Source: Lachnospiraceae bacterium | GTDB taxonomy: Bacteria > Bacillota > Clostridia > Lachnospirales > Lachnospiraceae | Direction of reading: 5' to 3' | Assembly (NCBI GenBank): GCA_028689585.1 | Contig: JAQVCW010000001.1 | Coordinates: 372,001 to 436,000 of the forward strand | Length of the DNA: 64,000 nucleotides | In this document: positions 7,837 to 16,102 of the stretch, piece by piece | Layout of the letters: every line of letters begins with the position of its first letter | How positions within the stretch are numbered: position 1 is the stretch's first letter | The notes under the pieces: generated by a model | Told to the model about the DNA's origin: nothing | The model's input: the letters and a program-made list of their open reading frames with translations, nothing else | Database searches by the model: none | Translations under genes and position numbers: made by a program

Positions 7837-9084
7837 CTAATACAGCATCATATCTGCGATGTCCGTAAATACCTCCCGTTTTCCAAATCCTCCCGATTTG
7901 GAGATAACCTGCAGGGTACGTCCTTTCCACTTCAGAAGTGACAACACAGTTCCCTGGGCAAGCTCCTCCACCGGATAAATCTGATTTACACCAATCTGTT
8001 TCATAAAACCCATCAGTGTATCGCCGCCGGTCATTAATACAGTGAATTCACTGCTGTCTTCCAGCAGATCGCGCACAATCCTTCCGTGGCAGGCACTGAT
8101 GGAAAAGCGTATATCCTGAATCTGATGTTTTCCGGCATACTGCGCAGTGTTTTCTCTGCCTGGCAGGTCAAACGTATCTACGATCACTTTTTTCTCCTGC
8201 AGACAGATCCGCTTTAATTCAGCCAGAAACTGCTTTCCATCTTCTGTTTCATAATACTCCGGGCAGAGTTTCTGCTCCGGCCACAGGTTAATCCTGTGAA
8301 ATCCATGGGCATAGGCATATTCTACCTGAGCCTGTGTAATCGCATTCAGACTTCCGCAGGCCACATAGAAGCACTCCGTCCTACGGGGCTTTTCCGTTTC
8401 TGTCCCTTCCAGATGAAGAAGCTTTGGAAGAAACGATGCAAATCCGGCACACCCGGCCAGAAGATGCAGTTTATTCTTTTCTTTTAATTCTCCGGCTCGA
8501 GCTAAAATATCGTTATTAGTCGATGCATCAAATACCAGTATTGTCTTCTCCGCACACAACTCCGGGATTTTCTGTTCCACATCTATAGATACCACGCTGC
8601 AGGAAGCTTTTTCCTTCAAAATCTCAACCACTTCTGAAGATCTCATCGGATCAAAGGGATCCTGCCCGAAGCTGCTCTTTTCCAGCGGCTCTCCATCTAT
8701 GTAGTGAATCCCGTTTCTGGTCACCCTTCCGACATCCGGAAAAGCAGGGATAAAAAAGATTTCATGCTCTCCTGTGCCATCCAGAACTGCTTCCAGTTCA
8801 CTTCCCACATTTCCGCGCAGTGCAGAATCTGTCTTTTTATAGATTACCGGTATCTTCAGAGCAGCCGCCTGCCCTACGATTCCCGCCACTACTCCATGCG
8901 CTGCTTCTTTTGTCATTGGCCTGGTTTCCGAATCTACGACTAATACCCTTGCTGTCTCGGAGATTGATTCTGCCTGAAGCACTTCTCCAGTGAATACCTG
9001 CGTTTCAATCCCTTTTTTCGCAAATTGAATTCCGGTATCCAAAGCCCCCGTGAAATCATCCGCAATAATCAACAGCTTTACCAT
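7837..9084 (-). CDS. Four-carbon acid sugar kinase family protein (DUF1537)
   Basis: Predicted ATP-dependent kinase of threonate, erythronate or a related acid sugar, 415 residues. The N-terminal domain starts VKLLIIADDFTGALDTG, the signature of this family; the C-terminal nucleotide-binding domain carries MTGGDTLMGF and a late SKSGGFGK segment. Established knowledge: DUF1537 kinases are encoded beside PdxA2 enzymes, which oxidatively decarboxylate the 4-phospho acid to DHAP. Here pdxA2 lies 12 bp upstream on the same transcript, so the pair fits that pathway. Whether the substrate is D-threonate, L-threonate or erythronate cannot be read. Confidence 0.92.
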   Translation of the reverse strand: MVKLLIIADDFTGALDTGIQFAKKGIETQVFTGEVLQAESISETARVLVVDSETRPMTKEAAHGVVAGIVGQAAALKIPVIYKKTDSALRGNVGSELEAVLDGTGEHEIFFIPAFPDVGRVTRNGIHYIDGEPLEKSSFGQDPFDPMRSSEVVEILKEKASCSVVSIDVEQKIPELCAEKTILVFDASTNNDILARAGELKEKNKLHLLAGCAGFASFLPKLLHLEGTETEKPRRTECFYVACGSLNAITQAQVEYAYAHGFHRINLWPEQKLCPEYYETEDGKQFLAELKRICLQEKKVIVDTFDLPGRENTAQYAGKHQIQDIRFSISACHGRIVRDLLEDSSEFTVLMTGGDTLMGFMKQIGVNQIYPVEELAQGTVLSLLKWKGRTLQVISKSGGFGKREVFTDIADMMLY

Positions 9085-9096
9085 GTCATTCCCCCA

Positions 9097-10155
9097 CTAT
9101 TTACTTTCTTTTTCCGCCTTTGCTTTTGCCATGGCGATTGCATAATCCATCGCATTTGCCAGACTCAATTCATTTGCACTGCCGTCACCTGCATGGCCAA
9201 ATCCCGTTCCATGGTCTACAGAGGCACGGATCACCGGAAGTCCCAGTGTTACATTTACACCCGCTACCGCATCCCAGCGCTGCAGTTCTTTATTATATAC
9301 AAATCCTTTTAATTTCAGCGGAATATGCCCCTGATCGTGGTACATAACCACTACGATGTCATACCAGCCGCCCAGTGCCTTCGAGAACACGGTATCCGGA
9401 GGTGTCGGTTTTTTCTCAGGGATGATAATTCCTTCTGCCATTGCTTCATCAATCGCAGGCTGGATCTCTTCTGCATCCTCCGTTCCGAACATGCCGTTTT
9501 CACCGCAGTGAGGATTTAATCCGGCTACGCCGATTTTAGGATCTTTGATGCCCAGCGCTTTGCAGCCCTCGTTGGCGATACGGATCACATCCAGCACACG
9601 CTCTTTTTTAACCAGATCACATGCCTGTCTCAGGGATACGTGAGTGGATACGTGAACTACACGCAGCTCGTCATGAGCCAGCATCATGGTGTATTTCGGT
9701 GTATTGGTGTAATGAGCATAGATCTCGGTATGTCCCGAATAATGATGACCTGCCAGGTTGATTGCTTCTTTATTCAGCGCATTGGTCACGGTAGCATCTA
9801 CTTCTCCGGCCATAGCCAGTTCGATTACTTTCTTGACATATTGGAATGCTGCTTCTCCGCACATTTTGGATACTTTTCCATAAATGCGTCTTTCAATATC
9901 TACCGCACCCATATCCAGTACATCGATGGTGCCAAATTCAAATTTTGCTTCTTTGACCTCTTTGATCGAATTGATTTTCAACTGTCCTTCTTTTCCGATA
10001 ATCTTAACGGCTGCTTCCATACAGTTTGCATCGCCTACGATCACCGGGCGGCATTTTTCATAAGTTTCCGGTTTTGCCAGTACTTTTGCGGACAGTTCCG
10101 GTCCATTTCCCGCCGGATCTCCCATTGTAATTCCTAAAATTGGAAGTTTGCTCAT
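9097..10155 (-). CDS. pdxA2: PdxA2-type 4-phosphohydroxy-acid dehydrogenase (annotated 4-hydroxythreonine-4-phosphate dehydrogenase)
   Basis: NAD-dependent, metal-requiring decarboxylating dehydrogenase, 352 residues. The opening ITMGDPAGNGPE is the PdxA signature; metal-binding His residues are visible in SGHTEIYAH, HVSTHVSL and VVMYHDQGHIPLK. Because it is paired with a DUF1537 kinase and there is no pyridoxine gene nearby, the catabolic PdxA2 role (4-phosphothreonate or 4-phosphoerythronate to DHAP, CO2 and NADH) is preferred over vitamin B6 synthesis. The start at 10155 has a strong CAGGAGGA site. A structured repeat leader lies immediately upstream (10183-10250). Confidence 0.88.
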   Translation of the reverse strand: MSKLPILGITMGDPAGNGPELSAKVLAKPETYEKCRPVIVGDANCMEAAVKIIGKEGQLKINSIKEVKEAKFEFGTIDVLDMGAVDIERRIYGKVSKMCGEAAFQYVKKVIELAMAGEVDATVTNALNKEAINLAGHHYSGHTEIYAHYTNTPKYTMMLAHDELRVVHVSTHVSLRQACDLVKKERVLDVIRIANEGCKALGIKDPKIGVAGLNPHCGENGMFGTEDAEEIQPAIDEAMAEGIIIPEKKPTPPDTVFSKALGGWYDIVVVMYHDQGHIPLKLKGFVYNKELQRWDAVAGVNVTLGLPVIRASVDHGTGFGHAGDGSANELSLANAMDYAIAMAKAKAEKESK

Positions 10156-10182
10156 TTTTGATTCCTCCTGTTTTTTGACTGT

Positions 10183-10250
10183 CAGCACCTCTCGAATTTG
10201 CCTGTGGCAAACGGGCTGACGCTGTATATCAGACTTTCATAGAAAGGCTG
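10183..10250 (-). repeat. Two-hairpin leader repeat upstream of pdxA2
   Basis: A diverged copy of the leader repeat also found at 41208-41422 and 48291-48380. In minus-strand orientation it has an upstream stem around a CTATGAAA loop, then GTCAGCCCGTTTGCC, a mini-hairpin TTTGCC/GGCAAA, and a closing GAGGTGCTGAC arm. It ends about 28 bp before the pdxA2 start, so it is transcribed as 5' leader or intercistronic RNA. Confidence 0.6.
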
Positions 10251-10278
10251 ACTTTACTTTTGTGTGGTGATATCCACC

Positions 10279-10332
10279 GTTACCTACAGAACCTGCCACT
10301 GGCAGCTTCCTCCTATGGCCGTGAACGGTCAC
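10279..10332. repeat. Short inverted-end repeat after the Fe-ADH gene
   Basis: A 54-bp unit bounded by GTTACCTACAGAAC and GTGAACGGTCAC, with an internal CTGCCACTGGCAG palindrome. Its ends resemble those of the larger dispersed elements at 28394, 30336, 57601 and 58176. It abuts the stop codon of the alcohol dehydrogenase gene. Confidence 0.45.
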
Positions 10333-11490
10333 TTATTTCAGTACCTTCAGATAAATCGCGCGGATATCATCCAGAGACAGCTCTTTCCTATTGTTTACCA
10401 GAAGCCTGGTCTGCCTGCTGCCTGCATCCACCAGGAAATCCAGGTCCTCCATCTTCACGCCAAACTGCTCCAGATCGGTAGGAATGTTGGTCGCTTTTAC
10501 GATATCTGCGATCTGTTCGATCACATACTGTGCTTTTTCCGCTTCACTCTTTGTAAACATAGCCGGATTAATTGCATCACAGAGCTCTGCCAGTCTGCTT
10601 TCGCAGGCATCCTTATTGAATTCCATTACATGAGCAAACAGAATTGCATTGGATACGCCATGTGCGATATGATATTTTCCCCCCAGAGGATAGGACAGCG
10701 CATGTACCGCGGTGGTTCCGCTGGCTGTGATTGCTACGCCGCCATAGTAAGCGCCCAGCAGCATTTTATTTTTTGCTTCCATATCATCCGGATTCTCATA
10801 TGCGTTTCTGATATTTCCAAAGATCAGTTTTGCGCCGGCCAGAGCATAGGTATCACTGAGCATGGTTGCCTTTTTCGAGGTGTAGCACTCTACTACATGA
10901 GCCAGTGCGTCCACACCGGTGGCTGCAATGATTGGCTTTGGCAGTCTCTTAATCATCTGTGCATCCAGAATCACATAATCCGGAATCATATTGTCGTTTA
11001 CAATGCCCTTCTTGGACTGTTCTTCCGGAATCGCCACGATTGCGTTGCAGGTAGCTTCTGCGCCGGTTCCGCAAGTGGTGGGGATCATGGCTGTCTTGAT
11101 ATACTTCCTTGCGATGGCCGGATCCTGCAGAAGATCACGGATGGTATACGGTGCATTTTTCAGAACGCAGGTCAGCTTTGCCGCATCCATGACACTTCCG
11201 CCGCCCAGAGCTACGATGAAATCTCCTTCAAATGCATCTGCCTCTTTCACCACTGCTTCCACATCGGTATAAGCCGGTTCCGGTTTCAAATCGTCAAATA
11301 CTCTATATTTTGCATTCATCGAATCCAACTGGTCCGTCAGCAGCTCCAGCAGTCCGGTTGCGCGAATTCCCTTGTCTGTAAATACCATGATGGATTTTGC
11401 ATTTTCTTTTGTGATGATCTCTTTTATTTTTTCTACACTTCCTTCTCCTGCATAGGCGCAGGGTGGAAGTTTCACCTGAAATACTGACAT
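10333..11490 (-). CDS. Iron-containing alcohol dehydrogenase
   Basis: Group III metal-dependent alcohol dehydrogenase, about 385 residues. The NAD-binding GGGSVMDAAK motif sits near residue 90. The metal ligands are visible as Asp and His in GVDALAHVVECY and the two His in HIAHGVSNAILFAHVMEFN. It probably interconverts an aldehyde and an alcohol produced in the acid-sugar pathway; class members range from lactaldehyde to 1,3-propanediol enzymes, so the substrate is open. The start at 11490 is chosen for its AAGGAGGA site 7 bp upstream. It lies between the 2-hydroxyacid dehydrogenase and pdxA2 genes. Confidence 0.93.
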   Translation of the reverse strand: MSVFQVKLPPCAYAGEGSVEKIKEIITKENAKSIMVFTDKGIRATGLLELLTDQLDSMNAKYRVFDDLKPEPAYTDVEAVVKEADAFEGDFIVALGGGSVMDAAKLTCVLKNAPYTIRDLLQDPAIARKYIKTAMIPTTCGTGAEATCNAIVAIPEEQSKKGIVNDNMIPDYVILDAQMIKRLPKPIIAATGVDALAHVVECYTSKKATMLSDTYALAGAKLIFGNIRNAYENPDDMEAKNKMLLGAYYGGVAITASGTTAVHALSYPLGGKYHIAHGVSNAILFAHVMEFNKDACESRLAELCDAINPAMFTKSEAEKAQYVIEQIADIVKATNIPTDLEQFGVKMEDLDFLVDAGSRQTRLLVNNRKELSLDDIRAIYLKVLK

Positions 11491-11565
11491 TTGATTGTCC
11501 TCCTTGTTATGCAGGTGGCTGCGGATGGACAACCACCTGTTTCATTTATTTTATTGCCCGGCACA

Positions 11566-11646
11566 AAATGAACTGTGCTTTTACTGCTGTCACTTGGGAT
11601 GTTTGAAATGAACTTTGCTTTTTACTGCTGCCACTTCGGATGCTTG
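11566..11646 (-). repeat. Partial tandem duplication of a gene 3' end
   Basis: Two imperfect 40-bp copies (11566-11605 and 11606-11646), both beginning AAATGAACT and containing ACTGCTG(C/T)CACTT. The right copy is the last codons of the 2-hydroxyacid dehydrogenase (HPKWQQ), so the left copy is a duplicated tail just past the stop. Confidence 0.65.
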
Positions 11647-12593
11647 TATACATCCGGATTCGCCACGTACGGCCACTGCTCCCCGGCTATGACTGCCAGA
11701 CAGCCCTTGACACACATAGAAGCCATATTGATAACTGCTTCTCTTGTCTGTGCCGCACTGTGCGGGCTGCATACCAGGTTCTTTGCCTGCATCAGCGGAC
11801 TTTCCGGTTTTGGCGGTTCTTCCACATACACATCCGTTCCGGCCCCGGCGATCACGCTGTTATTCAGAGCTTCGATCAGCGCTTCTTCGTTGATAATTCC
11901 GCCCCTGGAGCAGTTGATAATCACGGAGGTGGGCTTCATGGATGCCAGCTCTTCTTTTCCGATCATATTTCTGGTAGTGTCCAGCAGTGGTACATGAATA
12001 GAAATGATATCGCAGTCCTTCAGCAGTTCCTGATAGGTTTCATAATATTCACATCCCAGTGCTTCTATTTTCTCTTTCGGAAGGAACGGATCATAGCCTG
12101 CGGTCACCATACCGATTCCTTTACATATTTTCTGGGCTTCCCGGCCGATTGCTCCCAGGCCGATAAAACCGACTTTTTTTCCAAGTAATTCGAAAGCCTT
12201 TTTGGCATCTCTGATTTTCCAGTTGCCCGCTTTCATTTCATTTTCTGCCTCTACCATATTTTTAGACAAGGCAAACATCATCGCTACTGCATGTTCTGCT
12301 ACAGAACGGTTATTTGCTCCCGGTGTAATGACCACCGGAATGCCGGCCCTCGTAGCTGCCTCTACATCCACGCTATCATAACCTACTCCGGTACGGCCGA
12401 TTACTTTCAAATTTGGAGAATTTTCAATGACGTTCTTATCGCAGGCTGCAATACGAACAATAATTGCGTCAGCATCCTTCATCTCGTCCAGATAATTATT
12501 GGGATCTGCATTGTCTGCTATATAAATATCTGCCTTATCTTTTAGTAATTCCATTCCCTGCGGGCAAATTGCCTGTGTCATTACGAATTTCAT
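11622..12593 (-). CDS. D-isomer-specific 2-hydroxyacid dehydrogenase (SerA-like)
   Basis: NAD(P)-dependent dehydrogenase of 323 residues. The Rossmann motif is GKKVGFIGLGAIGRE (about residues 140-154). The catalytic triad is visible: Arg in INCSRGG, Glu in VEEPPKPE and His in CSPHSAAQT. It has no ACT or other regulatory domain, unlike many biosynthetic SerA proteins, and is the first gene of the long minus-strand operon. This suggests catabolic oxidation of a 2-hydroxy acid or reduction of a 2-keto acid. Its start has a GGAGAGGATGG site. A second, distinct family member lies at 62791-63756. Confidence 0.92.
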   Translation of the reverse strand: MKFVMTQAICPQGMELLKDKADIYIADNADPNNYLDEMKDADAIIVRIAACDKNVIENSPNLKVIGRTGVGYDSVDVEAATRAGIPVVITPGANNRSVAEHAVAMMFALSKNMVEAENEMKAGNWKIRDAKKAFELLGKKVGFIGLGAIGREAQKICKGIGMVTAGYDPFLPKEKIEALGCEYYETYQELLKDCDIISIHVPLLDTTRNMIGKEELASMKPTSVIINCSRGGIINEEALIEALNNSVIAGAGTDVYVEEPPKPESPLMQAKNLVCSPHSAAQTREAVINMASMCVKGCLAVIAGEQWPYVANPDVYKHPKWQQ

Positions 12594-12726
12594 GTGTATT
12601 CCATCCTCTCCGCTCTAAATATTTGTTTAATTTTAAAACCATTTTCTTTTGTTTTGTTTTACTTTTTCATTTTACCTTCCTTTTTTCTTCAAAACAATGG
12701 TTTCTTTTATCTATTTTGTTTTATTT

Positions 12727-12740
12727 TGAAACCGTTTCCT
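12727..12740. promoter_or_regulatory. cre-like operator in the divergent promoter region
   Basis: TGAAACCGTTTCCT matches 13 of 14 positions of the CcpA catabolite-responsive consensus TGNAANCGNTTNCA. It lies about 10 bp upstream of a -35 box for the PrpR-like regulator and about 135 bp upstream of the divergent operon. It could also be the binding site of the local regulator, since a related palindrome occurs at 17138. Confidence 0.5.
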
Positions 12741-12749
12741 TGTTTTCTA

Positions 12750-12778
12750 TTGATTTTGTTTCCATTTTGAACTATACT
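12750..12778 (+). promoter_or_regulatory. Sigma-A promoter for the PrpR-like regulator
   Basis: TTGATT, a 17-bp spacer and TATACT, about 65 bp upstream of the regulator start. No -24/-12 sigma-54 promoter (GG-N10-GC) was seen in the divergent region, which agrees with the loss of the sigma-54 contact motif in the regulator. Confidence 0.5.
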
Positions 12779-12843
12779 CTAATTACAAAATATATTGTTA
12801 TACTATTTTTTCTATACCATCAAAAGGAATTGGAGGTTTAAAT

Positions 12844-14646
12844 ATGTTTTATCCCAAATTACTTGTAATCGCTCCCTACGAGGGAATGGCCGAAACCTTT
12901 AGCCAGGTTGCTAAAACACAGAATAATGCGAATATTACAATACGAACCGGAAATCTTGAAGAAGGTCTAAGAATCGCATACGAGGAGAACTACCGCAGTT
13001 ATGATGTCATTATTTCCCGCGGAGGAACTGCAACTTTGCTGCGCTCTGAATTGGATATTCCCGTAATAGAAGCCAGCATCTCCGTTTATGATGTTTTGCG
13101 GGCTATTAAAATGGCCGAGAACTTCTCTGGCCGTTTTGTGATTGCCGGTTTTTCCAGCATAACTGACTGCGCCAAAATTTTGTGCGATTTGCTGCAATAC
13201 GAATTAGAAATAATTACATACCAGTCTGAAAACGATGCTTTATCCTGCATACAGAATCAAATGCTTAAAAATACTGACCTGATTATATGTGATATGATTG
13301 GTACCATTATCTGCAATCGCCTCGGCGTAAGTTCTATCTTAATTTCAAATGGCGTTGAAAGCATTCAGGCCGCTCTGGATAATGCCCTGCAGACTGTCCA
13401 ATACTCAAAATATGTGCACCGCCAGAAGGATTTGTTTCAGGCAATGCTTACTCTTGGCAATGACGAATATATCGTCCTTGGTGAAAAGGGTGATATCTGG
13501 TATTCCACGCTAAATTCAACTCCGCAGGATCAGATGATCCTGAATTTTGCACAGACCTACCGAACTGCTTTTTTGAACATGCCCGATCAACAGGTTTCCA
13601 AGATACTGGACGCTCAGGAAGTCACCATAACCAGCCAGCACTTTATTTATCAAAATACTAAATACACTTTTTTAAAGATATGTAAAAAAGTTACTATCTC
13701 CACCGAAGATGACAACAGTATCATGGTCTACAATGCCGCTTCCCGTAACGAAGATGATTTTTCCGGCAACTTTAACAGTGCTAATTACATAGGAGATACC
13801 CGTGCATTGATAGAGAGCTATGGCAATACTCCTTTTCCAGTGTTAATCACCGGCGAATCCGGTTCCGGAAAAGACCGCGCCGCCGCCCTCATACACGAAG
13901 GCAGTTCCTACAAAAAAGCACCTTTGTACACCATCAATTGTGCACTCATAACAGAACGTCAATGGACTACTTTGCTTTCCAGTGCAGCATCGCTTCTTAC
14001 GAACGTCAGAACTACCATTTATTTTCGGCGAATAGATGCCCTTACTCCCGTTCAACTGGATAAGCTGTTAAAATACGCCGAACAAACCAATCTGGTCAAA
14101 AGAAACAGACTTATCTTTTCCATCCCAGATGTTCCGGATAATTCTGACAGTGACCTTGCAAAAAACAGATTGACAAAAGAACTATTATGTATGGTTCTGC
14201 ATCTGCCGCCCCTGCGCGAACGTTTAGATGACCTCCCAAGCATTACTACACTTTATTTGAGTCAGACCAATACTTCCCTTGGGAAACAAATTATCGGTTT
14301 CACTCCAGAAGCAATGGAACTGATGCAGAGCTTCACCTGGCCCCATAACCTCGATCAACTGCACCGTATCATTCACGAATTAGCAGCCGTAACAAAAGGT
14401 CCTTACATTCAGGCTGCTGCCGTGAAACAACTGCTGAAGAAAGAAGCTCCAGCCGAATTTTCTTCTATCAGTTCCACCAATGGGTTGACCTCCATTAATC
14501 TTCACCAGCCCTTAGACGATATCAATTACGAAATTATTTACCGCGTTCTTCAAGAGGAAAACAACAATCGTGAGCGCGCCGCAAAACGTCTTGGCATCAG
14601 CCGAAGTACCCTGTGGCGAATGCTGAAGTCCCGCTCCGCACAGTAA
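12844..14646 (+). CDS. PrpR-like transcriptional regulator with degenerate sigma-54 AAA+ domain
   Basis: A 600-residue regulator with a PrpR-type N-terminal sensor domain (about residues 1-190, containing VIISRGGTATLLR), a linker region, an AAA+ domain (about 315-540) and a Fis-type helix-turn-helix at the C-terminus (RERAAKRLGISRSTLWRMLK). Walker A is present (GESGSGKD, about 337). The Walker B acidic pair is missing (TIYFRRIDAL where family members have a DE pair), and the GAFTGA loop that contacts sigma-54 is replaced by a sequence around LLSSAASLLTN. The protein is therefore predicted to act without remodelling sigma-54. It is divergent from the acid-sugar operon and next to a LarA/DapA pair, its likely targets. 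Confidence 0.85.
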   Translation: MFYPKLLVIAPYEGMAETFSQVAKTQNNANITIRTGNLEEGLRIAYEENYRSYDVIISRGGTATLLRSELDIPVIEASISVYDVLRAIKMAENFSGRFVIAGFSSITDCAKILCDLLQYELEIITYQSENDALSCIQNQMLKNTDLIICDMIGTIICNRLGVSSILISNGVESIQAALDNALQTVQYSKYVHRQKDLFQAMLTLGNDEYIVLGEKGDIWYSTLNSTPQDQMILNFAQTYRTAFLNMPDQQVSKILDAQEVTITSQHFIYQNTKYTFLKICKKVTISTEDDNSIMVYNAASRNEDDFSGNFNSANYIGDTRALIESYGNTPFPVLITGESGSGKDRAAALIHEGSSYKKAPLYTINCALITERQWTTLLSSAASLLTNVRTTIYFRRIDALTPVQLDKLLKYAEQTNLVKRNRLIFSIPDVPDNSDSDLAKNRLTKELLCMVLHLPPLRERLDDLPSITTLYLSQTNTSLGKQIIGFTPEAMELMQSFTWPHNLDQLHRIIHELAAVTKGPYIQAAAVKQLLKKEAPAEFSSISSTNGLTSINLHQPLDDINYEIIYRVLQEENNNRERAAKRLGISRSTLWRMLKSRSAQ

Positions 14647-14670
14647 ATAAACCTTTTTATTTTTACCAGA

Positions 14671-14709
14671 AAAGCCCCGCCAAAGTTTTTGCTTTGGCAG
14701 GGCTTTTTA
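14671..14709. terminator. Bidirectional terminator between regulator and larA-like gene
   Basis: A strong stem (AGCCCCGCCAAAG with CTTTGGCAGGGCT) flanked by A-run and T-run on opposite sides, located between the convergent ends of the regulator gene and the minus-strand larA-like gene. Confidence 0.9.
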
Positions 14710-16032
14710 TTATTCGTTCCAAATCAGCAGATTGCCTCCCTTGTCAAATGGGAGCTGCTCCGGTTCACTCAGAATTTCCAATCCGGATATCGTTTTTGCT
14801 TCTTCCCAAAATGCTTTCGATAAGTAAATTTCATCCATTTTTGATGTGTTTTTAAAAAATACTATTTTAGGATTTTTAGGATCAAAGTGATTGCAGGTTT
14901 TAATCGCCCCCTTAATCGCCATCTCATCATCCCTCAACACCATAGCCATTTTTATCGGCAAGAACACCGTGTTAGTCAATGCATTAGGATACATTTCCAT
15001 GAAATCCAGTTTGTTATAAAAACGCAGTGTAATGGTATCTGCCTGTCCAACTCCCAGGCCATTGCCATAAGAAAGTTCTGACAAATCCAGTACAGCAGTT
15101 TTCTGATGTTTTAAACCGCCTCCTCCATATGGTGTTGACCATGTGCCTGAAATATTAGGATCCATTCCACTTCCCGAAAAGTCTTTCCCCAATTCCCGTA
15201 CCACCATGACATCTGTTTCATCCACCAGCACGCGCGGCATTAAGGAAGCCGCATACTTTAATAATTCCGGTTCTTTTTCCGGGATTTCTTCATTTCTGAG
15301 CACTGCAATCTTATTTGTTTCATCGTATGCATTTTCAATCACTCCCAGGCCAAATAATACTTTTGAATGAGTTCTCACAAAATTTCCATACAGAGGAATT
15401 CTGGTTTTAAATACACCAAACCCATCCCTATGTAAGCTGTCAGCGCCTTCTTGTTTCCCCAATCCTATACAAAGCATTTTCATAAGGCCTGATTCATATG
15501 GTCCTCGAAAGGCACTATGCGGTTTTATTCGGTTTATTACCACGATCCCATCTGCTTCGCTAGCTGTTTTGTCAATCCGCACTTCCAGCTTTTCTCCATC
15601 CTCCTCTACATATCCCAGGCGGACCGTCTCCATACTGGAAATGATCGGGCAGCCGCAGAACTCTTCTGTAATCCCGTACCCTTTCAGTATCTCCATCTGT
15701 CCTTGCACTGTAGCGCCTCCATGGCTTCCCATTGCCGGAATAATAAACGGAATGCACCCTAAATCCTTAAAAAAGGATGCCGTTTCGCGGAGAACAATAT
15801 TCATGTTTGCAATCCCCCTGCTGGAACCCGTCAGACATATTCTCATATTTTCCGTGACCAGATCTTCTACACCTGATTCCACAAGCTGTTTTCGCGTTTC
15901 CGCTGCCACATCATCAATTTTATCATTATTGAAATGCTGACGTACTTTAAACATCGGTGGGATTTTTGTATTTTTCAGTATTTCCTCTATTGTACTATAG
16001 TCATCAAATTTATGATGTTTTGCGCTTCTCAT
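14710..16032 (-). CDS. LarA-type (DUF2088, lactate racemase N-domain) protein
   Basis: A 440-residue protein related to the nickel-dependent lactate racemase family. Visible family-like segments are LTGSSRGIANMN, FIIPAMGSHGGATVQGQ, VVINRIKPHSAF and SGLMKMLCIGLGKQEGA. Lactate racemase itself needs a pincer nickel cofactor made by LarBCE, and none of those genes is in the window. The protein may racemise or epimerise another 2-hydroxy acid. It is 70 bp downstream of the second dapA paralogue in a two-gene unit and convergent with the PrpR-like regulator. Function on the actual substrate is unknown. RBS AGAGGAG. Confidence 0.75.
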   Translation of the reverse strand: MRSAKHHKFDDYSTIEEILKNTKIPPMFKVRQHFNNDKIDDVAAETRKQLVESGVEDLVTENMRICLTGSSRGIANMNIVLRETASFFKDLGCIPFIIPAMGSHGGATVQGQMEILKGYGITEEFCGCPIISSMETVRLGYVEEDGEKLEVRIDKTASEADGIVVINRIKPHSAFRGPYESGLMKMLCIGLGKQEGADSLHRDGFGVFKTRIPLYGNFVRTHSKVLFGLGVIENAYDETNKIAVLRNEEIPEKEPELLKYAASLMPRVLVDETDVMVVRELGKDFSGSGMDPNISGTWSTPYGGGGLKHQKTAVLDLSELSYGNGLGVGQADTITLRFYNKLDFMEMYPNALTNTVFLPIKMAMVLRDDEMAIKGAIKTCNHFDPKNPKIVFFKNTSKMDEIYLSKAFWEEAKTISGLEILSEPEQLPFDKGGNLLIWNE

Positions 16033-16102
16033 TCTCTATTTCTCCTCTTTATCTGTCAAAAAAATTTTCCTATACACAACGTCACCATCTTATTTTCATT
16101 TT

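Noticed and set aside
9097-10155. Vitamin B6 biosynthetic PdxA
   Set aside because: Context is a DUF1537 kinase, TTT importer and lyases; no other pyridoxine gene is present, so catabolic PdxA2 fits better.
12594-12843. Sigma-54 promoter for the acid-sugar operon
   Set aside because: No GG-N10-GC element was found, and the adjacent regulator lacks GAFTGA.
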